DNA of 64,000 nucleotides from Mycobacterium senriense. GTDB taxonomy: Bacteria; Actinomycetota; Actinomycetes; Mycobacteriales; Mycobacteriaceae. Location of the stretch: contig NZ_AP024828.1 of NCBI RefSeq assembly GCF_019668465.1, positions 2,356,001-2,420,000 of the forward strand. Direction: 5' to 3'. Below the pieces are notes generated by a model. The model saw nothing but the letters and a program-made list of their open reading frames with translations. It was not told where the DNA came from and ran no database searches. The position numbers and the translations under genes were made by a program. Shown here one piece after another: positions 10,190 to 20,787 of this stretch (the first letter of the stretch is position 1; every line of letters starts with the position of its first letter).

Positions 10190-11665
10190 TCAGGATTCCC
10201 AGGTGTGCACCGGCTCGTTGGCGTGCATGTGCTCGCAGTATCGCCGCAGCATCTGGGCCAATGCCGCCGGCCGACTCATGCCGCCGTCCTGCAGGGCCCG
10301 CACGGTGGACACCTGCCAGCTGGCGCCGTTGCGACCGGTTCGCGCGCGGCCCTCGATGACCCCCAGGAACCGGTCGCGGACCTCGGCGTCGACGCCCCAC
10401 CGCTGCAACCCCTCGTCGGCGATCGGCAGCAGTGTGTCGAGCACCAGTTCGCGTGCCGTCACCTCGCCCAGCCCGGGCCAGCGCAGCCGGGCGTCGATGC
10501 CGTCCAGCGCGGCCGCCAGGAAATTGGCTTCCGCCACACCGAAATCCATGGCGGTCCATAACGGGTTGTCGGCTTCGGACATGCTGCGCAGCATGCCGTA
10601 GAAGAAGGCCGAATTCGCCAGCATGTCGATGACGGTCGGCCCGGCCGGCAATACCCGGTTCTCCAGCCGTAGATGGGGGCGGCCGTCGACCACGTCGTAC
10701 ACCGGACGGTTCCACCGGTAGACGGTGCCGTTGTGCAGCCGCAATTCGGCGAGGTGTGGGATGCGCCCGGCACTCAGCTCGGCGACCGGGTCTTCGTCGG
10801 ACACCTCGGGCAGCAGGAATTCGAAGTAGCGGATGTTCTCTTGATACAAGTCGAGGACGGAGCTGATCCACTGTTCGCCGAACCACACCCGCGGCCGCAC
10901 GCCTTGGGATTTCAGCTCATCGGATCTGGTGTCGGTGGACTGCGCGAACAGCTCGATACGGGTTTCCGCCCACAGCCGGTGCCCGAACAAGAACGGCGAG
11001 TTGGCCCCCAGTGCCAACTGTGGGCCGGCCACGATCTGCGCCGCATTCCAGTTGGCGGCGAACGTCTCCGGATCCAGCTGCAGATGCAATTGCATGCTGG
11101 TGCACGCGGATTCGGGTGCGATCGTCGAGGTGTGCCAGCTCAGCGGCTCGGGTCCGGAAATGCTGATGGGGATGTCTTCGCCGCGAGCGTTGAAGATCGA
11201 TTCGTTGAGGGCGGCGTATCGCTTCGATTCGCTCATCCAGCCGTGGTCCAGGTGTTGGGACATCAGGGTGGGCAGGATGCCGATCATGACGATGTGGGCA
11301 CCGCCTGCGGCGACGGCCTTGTTCTCGGCCTCGTTCAGGCTGGCCCGCACCTCGGCCTCGAGATCCAGGCCGGTGTGCCCGGGCAGCGCGTGCGGCGGAA
11401 CGTTGAATTCAATGTTGTAGGCGCCCAATTCGACCTGGTACGCCGGATCGCCGATGGCGTCCAGCACGTGGCGATTGGACATGGCCGGCTGGTAGTCGGC
11501 GTCGACCAGGTTGCACTCGATCTCCATGCCGGTGAGCGGTTGCTCGGAATCGAAGCTTGACTGGGCAAGCATCGTCTCGAAGGCGTCCAGACACAGCTGT
11601 ATCTTGCGCCGGTATTCCTGCCGGTGTGCGCTGTCGTACGTGGTGCGCCTGACCTCTTCGCCCAC
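10190..11665 (-). CDS. GCS2-type carboxylate-amine ligase (Rv3698-like)
   Basis: This 491-residue protein belongs to the glutamate-cysteine ligase 2 superfamily: GMEIECNLVD near residue 46 is the nucleotide/metal-binding glutamate region, and ELGAYNIEFNVPP, MQLHLQL and LGANSPFLFG follow in the expected order. It is distinct from EgtA and is not an egt gene as far as is known. The bond it forms is unknown. The GTG start leaves 105 bp to the divergent glpK. It lies 20 bp upstream of the methyltransferase on the same strand, so the two are probably co-transcribed. Confidence 0.8.
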   Translation of the reverse strand: MGEEVRRTTYDSAHRQEYRRKIQLCLDAFETMLAQSSFDSEQPLTGMEIECNLVDADYQPAMSNRHVLDAIGDPAYQVELGAYNIEFNVPPHALPGHTGLDLEAEVRASLNEAENKAVAAGGAHIVMIGILPTLMSQHLDHGWMSESKRYAALNESIFNARGEDIPISISGPEPLSWHTSTIAPESACTSMQLHLQLDPETFAANWNAAQIVAGPQLALGANSPFLFGHRLWAETRIELFAQSTDTRSDELKSQGVRPRVWFGEQWISSVLDLYQENIRYFEFLLPEVSDEDPVAELSAGRIPHLAELRLHNGTVYRWNRPVYDVVDGRPHLRLENRVLPAGPTVIDMLANSAFFYGMLRSMSEADNPLWTAMDFGVAEANFLAAALDGIDARLRWPGLGEVTARELVLDTLLPIADEGLQRWGVDAEVRDRFLGVIEGRARTGRNGASWQVSTVRALQDGGMSRPAALAQMLRRYCEHMHANEPVHTWES

Positions 11666-11770
11666 ACCGCAGATGCAACAGGGTTACCGCCCGTAACGCA
11701 AGCTCTCGCGAGTCGCAGTTGCGGCCTCGTGCGCCTGGTGGGTAGACCATGATGGACTTTTGCCGTAAAC

Positions 11771-13327
11771 GTGTCCGAGCTCACGGGTGGAGGAGAGCAG
11801 TTGGCCGAGTTCGCCGAATTCGTCGCCGCGATCGACCAGGGGACCACCAGCACTCGCTGCATGATCTTCGATCACGAGGGTGCCGAAGTGGCCCGCCATC
11901 AACTCGAGCACGAACAGATCCTGCCCCGGGCCGGCTGGGTGGAGCACGACCCGGTCGAAATCTGGGAGCGCACCTCCTCGGTGCTGACGTCGGTGCTGAA
12001 TCGGGCCAACCTGAGTACGAAAGACATTGCCGCGCTGGGGATCACGAATCAGCGCGAGACGACTCTGGTGTGGAACCGCAAGACCGGGCGGCCCTATTAC
12101 AACGCGATCGTCTGGCAGGACACCCGCACCGACCGGATCGCGTCGGCGCTCGAACGCGACGGTCGCGGCGACGTGATCCGGCGCAAGGCCGGCCTGCCCC
12201 CGGCCACCTATTTTTCCGGTGCCAAGCTGCAGTGGATCCTGGAGAACGTCGATGGGGTGCGCGCGGCCGCCGAAAACGGTGACGCCCTGTTCGGCACCGC
12301 CGACACCTGGGTGTTGTGGAACCTGACCGGGGGGCCGCGCGGCGGCGTACACGCCACCGACGTGACCAATGCCAGCCGGACCATGCTGATGGACCTGGAG
12401 ACCCTGGACTGGGACGACGAGCTCTTGTCGATCTTCGCCATCCCTCGTGCGATGCTGCCGAAGATCGGGCCGTCGTCGTCGCCGCAGCCCTACGGCGTGA
12501 CGTCGGAGACCGGACCGGCCGGCGGCGAGGTACCGATCACCGGGATGCTCGGCGATCAGCACGCGGCGATGGTGGGTCAGGTGTGCCTGTCCGAGGGCGA
12601 AGCCAAAAACACCTACGGCACCGGAAACTTCCTGCTGCTCAACACCGGCGAGACCATCGTGCGGTCAGACAACGGGCTGCTGACCACCGTCTGCTATCAG
12701 TTCGGGGACGCCAAACCCGTGTACGCGCTCGAGGGTTCGATCGCGGTGACCGGCGCGGCCGTGCAGTGGCTGCGCGATCAGCTGGGCATCATCAGCGGTG
12801 CCGCGCAAAGCGAATCGCTGGCACGCCAGGTCGACGACAACGGCGGAGTCTATTTCGTTCCCGCGTTTTCCGGATTGTTCGCGCCCTACTGGCGATCCGA
12901 TGCGCGCGGCGCGATCGTCGGCCTGTCCCGCTTCAACACCAACGCGCATCTGGCGCGCGCAACACTGGAGGCGATCTGCTACCAGAGCCGCGACGTGGTG
13001 GACGCCATGGCGGCGGATTCTGGTGTGCACCTTGAGGTTTTGAAGGTCGACGGCGGTATCACCGGAAACGACCTGTGCATGCAGATCCAGGCCGACGTGC
13101 TGGGCGTGGACGTGGTGCGCCCGGTGGTCGCCGAGACGACCGCGCTGGGCGCCGCCTACGCGGCCGGTCTGGCTGTGGGGTTCTGGGCCGATCCGGCCGA
13201 CCTGCGCGCCAATTGGCAAGAGGGTAGGCGCTGGGCGCCGGCCTGGAACGACGAGCAGCGCGCCGCGGGTTACGCGGGCTGGCGCAAAGCCGTGCGGCGG
13301 ACCCTGGATTGGGTCGACGTCACGTGA
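11771..13327 (+). CDS. glpK: Glycerol kinase
   Basis: It phosphorylates glycerol with ATP to glycerol 3-phosphate. The 518-residue FGGY-family protein has the phosphate-binding start [16 protein letters not shown], the [14 protein letters not shown] strand, [12 protein letters not shown], the ATP-binding [13 protein letters not shown] and the late [16 protein letters not shown]. The GTG at 11771 fits the M. tuberculosis N-terminus. It stands alone and is divergent from the ligase gene. Confidence 0.95.
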   Translation: MSELTGGGEQLAEFAEFVAAIDQGTTSTRCMIFDHEGAEVARHQLEHEQILPRAGWVEHDPVEIWERTSSVLTSVLNRANLSTKDIAALGITNQRETTLVWNRKTGRPYYNAIVWQDTRTDRIASALERDGRGDVIRRKAGLPPATYFSGAKLQWILENVDGVRAAAENGDALFGTADTWVLWNLTGGPRGGVHATDVTNASRTMLMDLETLDWDDELLSIFAIPRAMLPKIGPSSSPQPYGVTSETGPAGGEVPITGMLGDQHAAMVGQVCLSEGEAKNTYGTGNFLLLNTGETIVRSDNGLLTTVCYQFGDAKPVYALEGSIAVTGAAVQWLRDQLGIISGAAQSESLARQVDDNGGVYFVPAFSGLFAPYWRSDARGAIVGLSRFNTNAHLARATLEAICYQSRDVVDAMAADSGVHLEVLKVDGGITGNDLCMQIQADVLGVDVVRPVVAETTALGAAYAAGLAVGFWADPADLRANWQEGRRWAPAWNDEQRAAGYAGWRKAVRRTLDWVDVT

Positions 13328-13358
13328 CGCCGCCCGATCCAGGGCCCGCCAAAGGCAC

Positions 13359-14075
13359 TCAGTCTTCGCCGAGAATGCCGTAGATCTCGCGCCGCGCATT
13401 GTTGAGGATGTCCACGATGCGCTGCTGCTGCTCGGCCGAAGCGGTGTGGGCGGACTGCCCGACCGCGCCGAACAATTGGCCAACGGCCGCCCGCAGATTC
13501 ATGTGACCCGGGTCGGCACCTTCGGTGATCTCGTCCCACGGCGGGGTCTCGATCTTCTCGGCCACCGCGCGGCCCTGTTCGGTCAGCTCGAAACGCTTCT
13601 TGCTGCCTTCGGTTTCACTCGCGGTGATCAGGCCTTCGTCGTCGAGCAACTGAAGTGTCGGGTACACCGAACCGGGGCTCGGCTTCCACAGTCCATTGCT
13701 GCGCTCGGCGATCTGGTGGATCATTTCGTAGCCGTGCATCGGCTGCTCGGCCAGCAGCGTCAGGATGGCCGCTCGTACGTCGCCGCGCTTGCCGCGACCC
13801 GGGCCGCCACGGCGCCATCCGCCGCGCCGGCCACCGGGGCCGAAGCCGAAGCCCGGGCCAAAGCCGGGGCCGAAGCCCGGACCGAAACCGGGGCCGAAGC
13901 CGAGCGGACCGTCGTGGCCACCGGCGTGATCGCGCAGATGCTCGCGGAAGTCCCGTCGGGCGTGGCGCCGTGCCTCGTGCAGGGCGCGCCGGTCAACCGG
14001 GCCGGAGCCGAAGCCGAATCCGAAACCGGGCCGGCCGGCGAATGGTCCTTCGGGGGGAGTGAATGGGTTGCTCAT
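13359..14075 (-). CDS. PadR-family repressor with Gly-rich linker
   Basis: The winged-helix PadR domain occupies about residues 95-175 (ILTLLAEQPMHGYEMIHQI, PSPGSVYPTLQLLDDEGLI). Ahead of it lies an odd low-complexity stretch with repeated FGPG units and an Arg/Gly-rich patch, probably disordered and possibly nucleic-acid binding. A C-terminal helical region (QLFGAVGQ...QQRIVDILNNARREIYGIL) should dimerise. Upstream lie two inverted repeats (14101-14154) that are good self-operator candidates. The effector is not known. Related Gly-rich PadR proteins are common in mycobacteria. Confidence 0.88.
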   Translation of the reverse strand: MSNPFTPPEGPFAGRPGFGFGFGSGPVDRRALHEARRHARRDFREHLRDHAGGHDGPLGFGPGFGPGFGPGFGPGFGFGPGGRRGGWRRGGPGRGKRGDVRAAILTLLAEQPMHGYEMIHQIAERSNGLWKPSPGSVYPTLQLLDDEGLITASETEGSKKRFELTEQGRAVAEKIETPPWDEITEGADPGHMNLRAAVGQLFGAVGQSAHTASAEQQQRIVDILNNARREIYGILGED

Positions 14076-14100
14076 TTTTCTGTCCTTACGTTTGTGGGTC

Positions 14101-14154
14101 GCGCACCGATCGTGCGCTTCGAAACATCACGATATATCGGAAACTATCGCGATG
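14101..14154 (-). promoter_or_regulatory. Candidate PadR operators
   Basis: Two inverted repeats sit 25-80 bp upstream of the padR start. GCGCAC (14101-14106) pairs with GTGCGC (14112-14117). CATCACGATA (14125-14134) pairs with TATCGCGATG (14145-14154) with one mismatch and ten bases between; inside it CGATATATCG is a 10-bp perfect palindrome. This AT-rich patch is unlike its GC-rich surroundings. PadR repressors usually control their own promoter. Confidence 0.5.
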
Positions 14155-14229
14155 CAACTAAATATATTGAAGTCTTTTCGCTGAATTGCCGCTGAGCTGC
14201 GGAGATGTGACAACGACCGCCCGTGGGCC

Positions 14230-14255
14230 GGTTTGCATGCACCACGCGACGGGTA
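14230..14255 (+). promoter_or_regulatory. SigF-type promoter, perfect match
   Basis: GGTTT (14230-14234), 16 bases, GGGTA (14251-14255) matches the mycobacterial SigF consensus GGTTT-N15-17-GGGTA. The ATG of the next gene is at 14268, so transcription would begin only a few bases before the start codon, giving an almost leaderless message. The GGGTAGGAAG also looks like a ribosome site, so the -10 match could be coincidental. Confidence 0.5.
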
Positions 14256-14267
14256 GGAAGTAGTGAG

Positions 14268-14657
14268 ATGAACGCTGACAACAACCTGCAGGTCGATAGC
14301 GGCAGCGCAGGCGCGGCCGGATTGGGGCGGCCCGACGGTGCCCGGCGGCGCAATCGCCGGACGTGGATCAACTGGGGGCTGGCGCTGGCGACGGTGCCCG
14401 CGGCCGCGATCGTGATGCTCTTCGCGCTCGGTGCCGTGATGAGCACCGACGGCTGCAGCGACCGCAGTTGTCCCAACCTGGGCCACGGCGGGATCGATTT
14501 CGGCGTCGCGTTCTACGGTGCGCCCGCGGTCGCCGTGGTCGTCATCATCATCTCGTTTTTCACCGCGAAACGACGCGCCGGCATCGCGGTTCCGTTGTGC
14601 GGGTGGGCACTGCTGATCATCGACGTCGCCCTCATGGCGGCGAGTGTGGCCGGCTAG
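14268..14657 (+). CDS. Small membrane protein, unknown function
   Basis: The 129-residue protein has an Arg-rich cytosolic stretch (about 20-35) and three predicted membrane segments (about 37-58, 76-97 and 103-125). A short loop with two cysteines, CSDRSC, lies between the first two and would face outside if the N-terminus is inside. GGTAGGAAG precedes the ATG. A SigF-type promoter lies immediately upstream. The stop overlaps the stop of the opposite-strand RDD gene on CTAG. I do not recognise a named family. Confidence 0.65.
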   Translation: MNADNNLQVDSGSAGAAGLGRPDGARRRNRRTWINWGLALATVPAAAIVMLFALGAVMSTDGCSDRSCPNLGHGGIDFGVAFYGAPAVAVVVIIISFFTAKRRAGIAVPLCGWALLIIDVALMAASVAG

Positions 14658-15586
14658 TGCGGCACTGAGAAACCGTCCGGCCCGCCGGGGTCTCCCGGGC
14701 CGGGACCTCCCGATCGCGGGTCAGGCCATCCGACGGATCGTTGCGGCGCCGCGCCCGGCGGCGGGGCGGGCCAGCCTGGCGGGCCCTGGTATGCACGGCC
14801 GGGCGGTGGCCATGGCGCCGGCCCCATCGGTCCCGGCGCGGGCATGACCGGGCGCAGCCGGGCCAGTTCGCGGCGGTGCCGCTCGGCGAGGACGGCCGCG
14901 AGCACCAGTTCCGGTGGGGCGCCGGGTGGTGGTGGCGGCGCGATGCGGGCCACCACGTCAGCGGCGATCCGGTATCCCATCTGCAGGCGCAGCTGACGGT
15001 CGAGCTGCGTTGCCCTGGAAAGGAATTGGCGGGCCACCTCGGCCTGACCGGCCGACAGGCCGGACAGCTGCAACGAGGATGCCCACCATGCCAGGGAGGG
15101 CGGCATCATGGGCGGGGGCCCGAGCCGGGGTCCGCGTTCGTTGACCACCACCGTACCGGCGAAGATGTCGCCGATCCGTTTGGCCTTCGGAGACAAGATG
15201 CTGCAGATGACGGCCGGGCTCCCGAACAGCATCCAGATCTCCACCAGCGACGCCAGGGCCCGAAACAGCGCCTGGCGGAAGCGTTCTGGGCCGCCATCGT
15301 CGGACACCACACGCAGGCCCATCGCGATCTTGCCGACCGAGCGTCCCCGCGTTGCCGTTTCGAGGACCAAGGGATAGCCGACAATTACCAGCACCGTAAA
15401 TATCAGCAGGATCGCGTTGCTCAGTGCGGTATCGAATTGCGCCAGGGTGGCTGCCCACAACATCAGCCCGAGCAGGTAGCCGATGACCATGACCACGATA
15501 TCGATCAGCGCGCTGAGCGTCCGCACCGGCAGCTGGGCGATCTGCACATCGAGCACCACGGCGTCCCCGGTCACCACCTCCGACAT
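14654..15586 (-). CDS. RDD-family membrane protein
   Basis: The N-terminal part (about 1-145) is an RDD domain with membrane spans (LIDIVVMVIGYLLGLMLWAA, AILLIFTVLVIVGYPLVL) and the motif TRGRSVGKIAMGLRVV. The C-terminal half is soluble and ends in a Pro-rich tail. It is the counterpart of Rv3695 and is divergent from the SpoIIM-like gene with 77 bp between starts, so one promoter region serves both arms of the MoxR-type cluster. RDD proteins have been linked to ion exchange in other bacteria; the role here is unknown. Confidence 0.85.
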   Translation of the reverse strand: MSEVVTGDAVVLDVQIAQLPVRTLSALIDIVVMVIGYLLGLMLWAATLAQFDTALSNAILLIFTVLVIVGYPLVLETATRGRSVGKIAMGLRVVSDDGGPERFRQALFRALASLVEIWMLFGSPAVICSILSPKAKRIGDIFAGTVVVNERGPRLGPPPMMPPSLAWWASSLQLSGLSAGQAEVARQFLSRATQLDRQLRLQMGYRIAADVVARIAPPPPPGAPPELVLAAVLAERHRRELARLRPVMPAPGPMGPAPWPPPGRAYQGPPGWPAPPPGAAPQRSVGWPDPRSGGPGPGDPGGPDGFSVPH

Positions 15587-15663
15587 AACTTCGAACGGTA
15601 CAGGCTGGGTGCGGGTGGCCGGCCGCGCTTTGTCCTGGCGGCGGTGCGATTAGGCTGCCGAGG

Positions 15664-16656
15664 GTGGATGTCGATGCATTCGTGCTGGCCCATCGCCCGA
15701 CCTGGGACCGCCTCGACCGATTGATCGGGCGGCGCCGGTCGCTGTCCGGCGCGGAAATCGACGAACTCGTCGAGCTTTACCAGCGGGTCTCCACCCACTT
15801 GTCGATGCTGCGCTCGGCGTCGTCGGATTCCGTGTTGATCGGCCGGCTCTCGAGCCTGGTCGCGCGGGCCCGTTCGGCGGTGACGGGTGCCCACGCGCCA
15901 CTGAGCAGTGCGTTCACCCGGTTCTGGACCGTGTCGTTCCCGGTGGTGGCCTACCGCACCTGGCGGTGGTGGCTGGCCACCGCGGCGGCGTTCTTCGCCG
16001 TGGTCGTGATCGTCGCGCTCTGGGTCGCCGGCAGCCCGGATGTGCAGTCCTCGCTCGGAACCCCCAGCGACATCCAGCAATTGGTCAACCACGACGTGGA
16101 GTCGTACTACAGCGAGCATCCCGCCGCGGCGTTCGCGCTGCAAATCTGGGTGAACAACTCCTGGGTTTCCGCGCAGTGCATCGCGCTGTCCGTGGTGCTG
16201 GGCGTGCCGATTCCCTTTGTGCTGTTTCAGAACGCCGCCAACCTGGGTGTCATCGCCGGCCTGATGTTCCCGGCCGGCAAGGGCGCCCTGCTGCTGGGTT
16301 TGCTTGTCCCGCACGGGCTGCTGGAGCTCACGGCGGTATTCCTCTCCGGCGCAACGGGAATGCGGCTGGGCTGGTCGGTGATCTCGCCCGGAGACCGGCC
16401 CCGGGGCCAGGTGCTGGCCGAACAGGGCCGCGCCGTCGTCTCGGTCGCCGTGGGTCTGGTTGCGGTGCTGCTGGTCTCGGGGTTGATCGAAGCGCTGGTG
16501 ACCCCGTCGCCGTTGCCGACGTTCGTGCGGGTCGGCGTCGGCGTCATCGCCGAGGTGGCGTTCTTGTCCTACATCGTGTACTTCGGCCGCCGTGGGGTGA
16601 AGGCCGGGGAAAGCGGCGACATGGCCGAGGCGCCGGACTTCGTTCCGACGCGCTGA
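15664..16656 (+). CDS. SpoIIM-like (stage II sporulation M) membrane protein
   Basis: The 330-residue protein has a cytosolic N-terminal helical part (VDAFVLAHRPTWDRLDRLI) and then five or so membrane segments with the loop NNSWVSAQCIALSVVLGVPIP and HGLLELTAVFLSGATGMRLG, characteristic of the SpoIIM/DUF95 family. Mycobacteria do not sporulate; in actinobacteria this protein travels with RDD, MoxR and DUF58 proteins, as here. It corresponds to Rv3694c. The GTG start is the first of the frame after the divergent promoter. Confidence 0.85.
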   Translation: MDVDAFVLAHRPTWDRLDRLIGRRRSLSGAEIDELVELYQRVSTHLSMLRSASSDSVLIGRLSSLVARARSAVTGAHAPLSSAFTRFWTVSFPVVAYRTWRWWLATAAAFFAVVVIVALWVAGSPDVQSSLGTPSDIQQLVNHDVESYYSEHPAAAFALQIWVNNSWVSAQCIALSVVLGVPIPFVLFQNAANLGVIAGLMFPAGKGALLLGLLVPHGLLELTAVFLSGATGMRLGWSVISPGDRPRGQVLAEQGRAVVSVAVGLVAVLLVSGLIEALVTPSPLPTFVRVGVGVIAEVAFLSYIVYFGRRGVKAGESGDMAEAPDFVPTR

Positions 16657-16674
16657 GTAGGGGTCGCCGGCGGG

Positions 16675-17996
16675 CTACAGGCGCCCGGTCGCCTTCATCG
16701 CCAGGTAGTGATCGGCAAGGGCGGGCGCGAGTTCGGTGGGCGGGGCGTCGACGACTTCCACCCCGCTGCGGCGCAGCCGGGTGGCGATCGCGCCGCGGTC
16801 GTTGCGGGATCGTTCGGCGGCCGCCGCGTCGTACACCGCCGCGGCATCCGAACGCCCCGCGGCCATTTGGTCGACGCGCGGATCGGAGACCGCGGCCAGC
16901 AGCAGGTGATGTTTGGCCGACAGCTGCGGCAGCACGGGCAGCAGGCCCTCGTCGAGCGCGGCCGCGTTGAGGTCGGTCAGCAGCACCACCAGGGAACGTC
17001 GGCGGGCGCGCAGCGCGATGGCGGAAGCCATTGCGCGCCAATCCGATTCGACAAGAGTAGGTTGTAAGGCCGCCATCGAGTCGACCAGCTGGGCGAGCAG
17101 TTCGGTGCGCGAGGCGCCGAACACGCCGGCGCGGCTCACCCGGTCGTGGGCGAGGAAGTCGACGTGATCGCCGGCCCGCGACGCCAGGGCCGCCAGCAGC
17201 AGCGCGGCGTCCATCGACCAATCCAGCCGCGGCCAGCCCGCGGGATCGGCCGCGGTCGGGTCGACACCGACCCGGCCCGCCGCCGTGCGGCCCGTGTCAA
17301 GCACGATCACCACCCGCCGGTCGCGTTCGGGCCGCCAGGTGCGCACCACCACGTCGGCGCGACGCGCGGTGGCGCGCCAGTCGATCGAGCGCACGTCGTC
17401 ACCGACGACATACTCGCGCAGCGAGTCGAATTCGGTGCCCTGGCCGCGTACCAGCGTGGGTAGCAGGCCGTCGATCTCGCGGAGCTTGGCCAGCCGCGAC
17501 GGCAGGTGCTTGCGGGCCAGGAACGGGGGCAGCACCCGCAGCTGCCCGGGCACCGGTCGCGATCGCTGCCGTCCCGCCAGCCCGAGCGGGCCGATCGATC
17601 GGGCGGTCACCACGGTCGCGCGCTGGTCACCGCGACGAACGGGCTGCAGCTGGGTCTGGACGTGCTGGTCTTGCCCGGCGGGGATGTCGATGGGATGGAT
17701 GCGCGGCCGCGCCTGCGCGCTGGGCGGCCAGGCGTCGCGGATCTGGCCGCGGAACCGGCGCGCGCCGTCGTTGTGGATCAACAGGCCGCACTCCACCTGC
17801 TGCCCGAGCCGCGCCGAGCGATCCGGGGAACGCACGTAGCGCAGTTGGCTCGTGCTGGCCGCCAGGACGATGTCGAGGACCACCGCGGTTGCCAGCGCTA
17901 TCAGCAGGGCCGCGAAAGTGATTGCCGGCCAAGGAGACAGCGCGATAGGCAGGACGCAGATCAGCGCGACCAGCCCGGCGCGTCCGGTCAGCACCA

Positions 17997-17997
<1 letters not shown>
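16675..17997 (-). CDS. DUF58 protein with N-terminal membrane hairpin
   Basis: Two membrane segments at the N-terminus (about 5-45) are followed by the DUF58 core: GQGTEFDSLREYVVGDDVRSIDWRATARR, then a von Willebrand A-like part (VVIVLDTGRT, LDWSMDAALLLAALA). Length is 440 residues. The GTG at 17997 shares one base with the moxR stop. DUF58 proteins are partners of MoxR AAA+ ATPases; the vWA part probably binds the ATPase or a metal ion. It matches Rv3693. The client protein is unknown. Confidence 0.87.
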
Positions 17998-18970
<973 letters not shown>

Positions 18971-18974
<4 letters not shown>

Positions 18975-20113
18975 GGGTGTGCGACCTGCCTTTCGATTTC
19001 GTCGAGCGCACGGGCGAGTTGTAACAGGTCGTTGTCGGTCGTCGGGGGCGGACCGAACAGATGGTAGGAGACGAACGCCGGATCCGAGCCGGTGCGCTGG
19101 GCCGCGGTGGTCACCACCGCCGCCGGCGACGCGCCCGCAGCCAGGCCGAGCCGCGGCAGCAGCCGCGCCACCGTGGCGGCACGCAAAGCCGCGGCCGCGC
19201 GATCGCGCGCCCGTCGGGACCGGTACAGCCGCCCGCGACCCTCGACGGTCTCCGACGCGCGCACCACCACCGGCAACTCCTCGGCCACCAGCGGTCCGGG
19301 CCGGCGGCCCTTCCACATGGCGACCAGCAGCACCACCAGCACCAGTTGCCCGACAATCCAGATCACGTTGGGCGGAATCAGCTGGAAAAGCGTTGCGTTG
19401 GGCGAGGATTCACCCTCGATGTGATGGGGTGCGTACCAGATGAGCCGGGGCCGGTCGCCCGCGAGGTTCATCGCCAGCGCGGCGTTGCCCGCCTGCAGCA
19501 GGCTGCCGTTGGTCATGAAGTCGGTGCTGCCGACGGCGGTGATGGTGCGTCCGTCATTGCGGAAGCGGATCAGCGCGCCGTCGTAGCAGCGGGTCATCAC
19601 GCGGCCGTCTTTGGACTCGTAGGTGTTGGTGGCCCCGAATCGGACGGACCCGGCGCGAACAGCCTCGCGCAGAGTGCAATTCGGGTCGAGGTCAAAGCCG
19701 TTGGCGCCGGCGACCTTCACGCCCGGCAGCAGCGCCTCGCGGGTCCGGGTGGTCGGTTCCACCAGCAGCAGGTCCGAATGCACGTTGTCCAGCCGGTCCA
19801 GCAGCGTGTCGCTGAGATATTGGCTCTGGGCCACCAGGATCAGCGCGTCCGGGCGGGCAGCGTGTTCGACGTCGGCGATGTTGTTGGCCACGACGACGTC
19901 GACTCCGGCCCCGCGCAGCAACTCCACCAGCGCATGGGCACCGTCGGAGCCGGTCGACGCGGCGTCCATGCGGGCCCCGGGTCGCGGCGCGCTCAGGTAC
20001 GCGTCGACGCCGGCGATGACGGCGAGCACGAGCAGGGTGACGAACACCCAGCGCCAGGTGCGCCGACGCCGCGGCGTGGTCTCAGCACCGGCATCGGTGA
20101 TCGTCGCCATCAC
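18971..20113 (-). CDS. DUF4350 membrane protein
   Basis: A first membrane segment (WVFVTLLVLAVIAGVDAYLSAP) precedes an extracytoplasmic DUF4350 domain (GAHALVELLRGAGVDVVV, LILVAQSQYLSD), and a second segment near residue 265 (VIWIVGQLVLVVLLVAMW) returns to a cytosolic Arg-rich tail. Length is about 380 residues. The GTG start overlaps the stop of the previous gene; an ATG one codon later is an alternative. It corresponds to Rv3691 and belongs to the MoxR cluster. Role unknown. Confidence 0.85.
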
Positions 20114-20763
20114 CGCACCTGCGCCCATGACTCGGGTGCTTGCGCCCGGCCGGGCTCGAGCGGGCCGCCCTGCCAGCGGAACCGAAGGTGGTCGTCCAAG
20201 TCGGTGATCATCCGGTAGGCGTCCTGGGTCCCGGGCTGTTCGCCATAGGTGACGTCGTTGAAAGCCGTTGCCGCTTGCGTTAATTCGCCGGCCAGATGGG
20301 GCAACGCGGCACCCGCGTCGCGGGCAAGCTCGTTGGCCGTGCGGCCGGGGGCGGGTGTCCGCACCCCGGTCTCCTCGAGCTGGCGGGCGACGGCACGCAG
20401 CCGGTGACGAATCGCGGCGGCCCAATCACTCTCGGCCGCATAGTTTTCCGCGGTCGCGCGATGCTGGGCGGCGGTCAGTTGGGCGGCTTCGAACAACGAG
20501 TAGTCGCCACCGCGGCGGGTGCGCATGCTGCGTCGCAGAATGTAGATGCCGACGATCACCGCGATGGCGAGCAGGATGAAAAGCACCGTGGCGGTGAGCC
20601 ATCCGCCCGGAACCGAGGAAGTCTTCTGCAGCAGCCGGTAGATCAGGTCGTTGATCCAGTCGACGAAATGTTCTCGCGCGGAGCCCTTGGAATAGATCGG
20701 TTGGTTGAGCTCGTCCTGCGCGGCGCGGTGTGCGGCATCGCGGTCGATGTCGATGGAAGGCAT
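20110..20763 (-). CDS. DUF4129 membrane protein
   Basis: The 217-residue protein has an N-terminal extracytoplasmic stretch, one membrane span (about 55-75, TATVLFILLAIAVIVGIYIL) and a C-terminal DUF4129 region (AIRHRLRAVARQLEETGV...RTANELARDAG). DUF4129 is found beside MoxR and transglutaminase-like proteins. It is the counterpart of Rv3690 and heads the four-gene MoxR operon, 24 bp after the next upstream gene. Confidence 0.85.
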   Translation of the reverse strand: MPSIDIDRDAAHRAAQDELNQPIYSKGSAREHFVDWINDLIYRLLQKTSSVPGGWLTATVLFILLAIAVIVGIYILRRSMRTRRGGDYSLFEAAQLTAAQHRATAENYAAESDWAAAIRHRLRAVARQLEETGVRTPAPGRTANELARDAGAALPHLAGELTQAATAFNDVTYGEQPGTQDAYRMITDLDDHLRFRWQGGPLEPGRAQAPESWAQVR

Positions 20764-20787
20764 CCTTGGGCTAGTCCTCGCTCGGCC

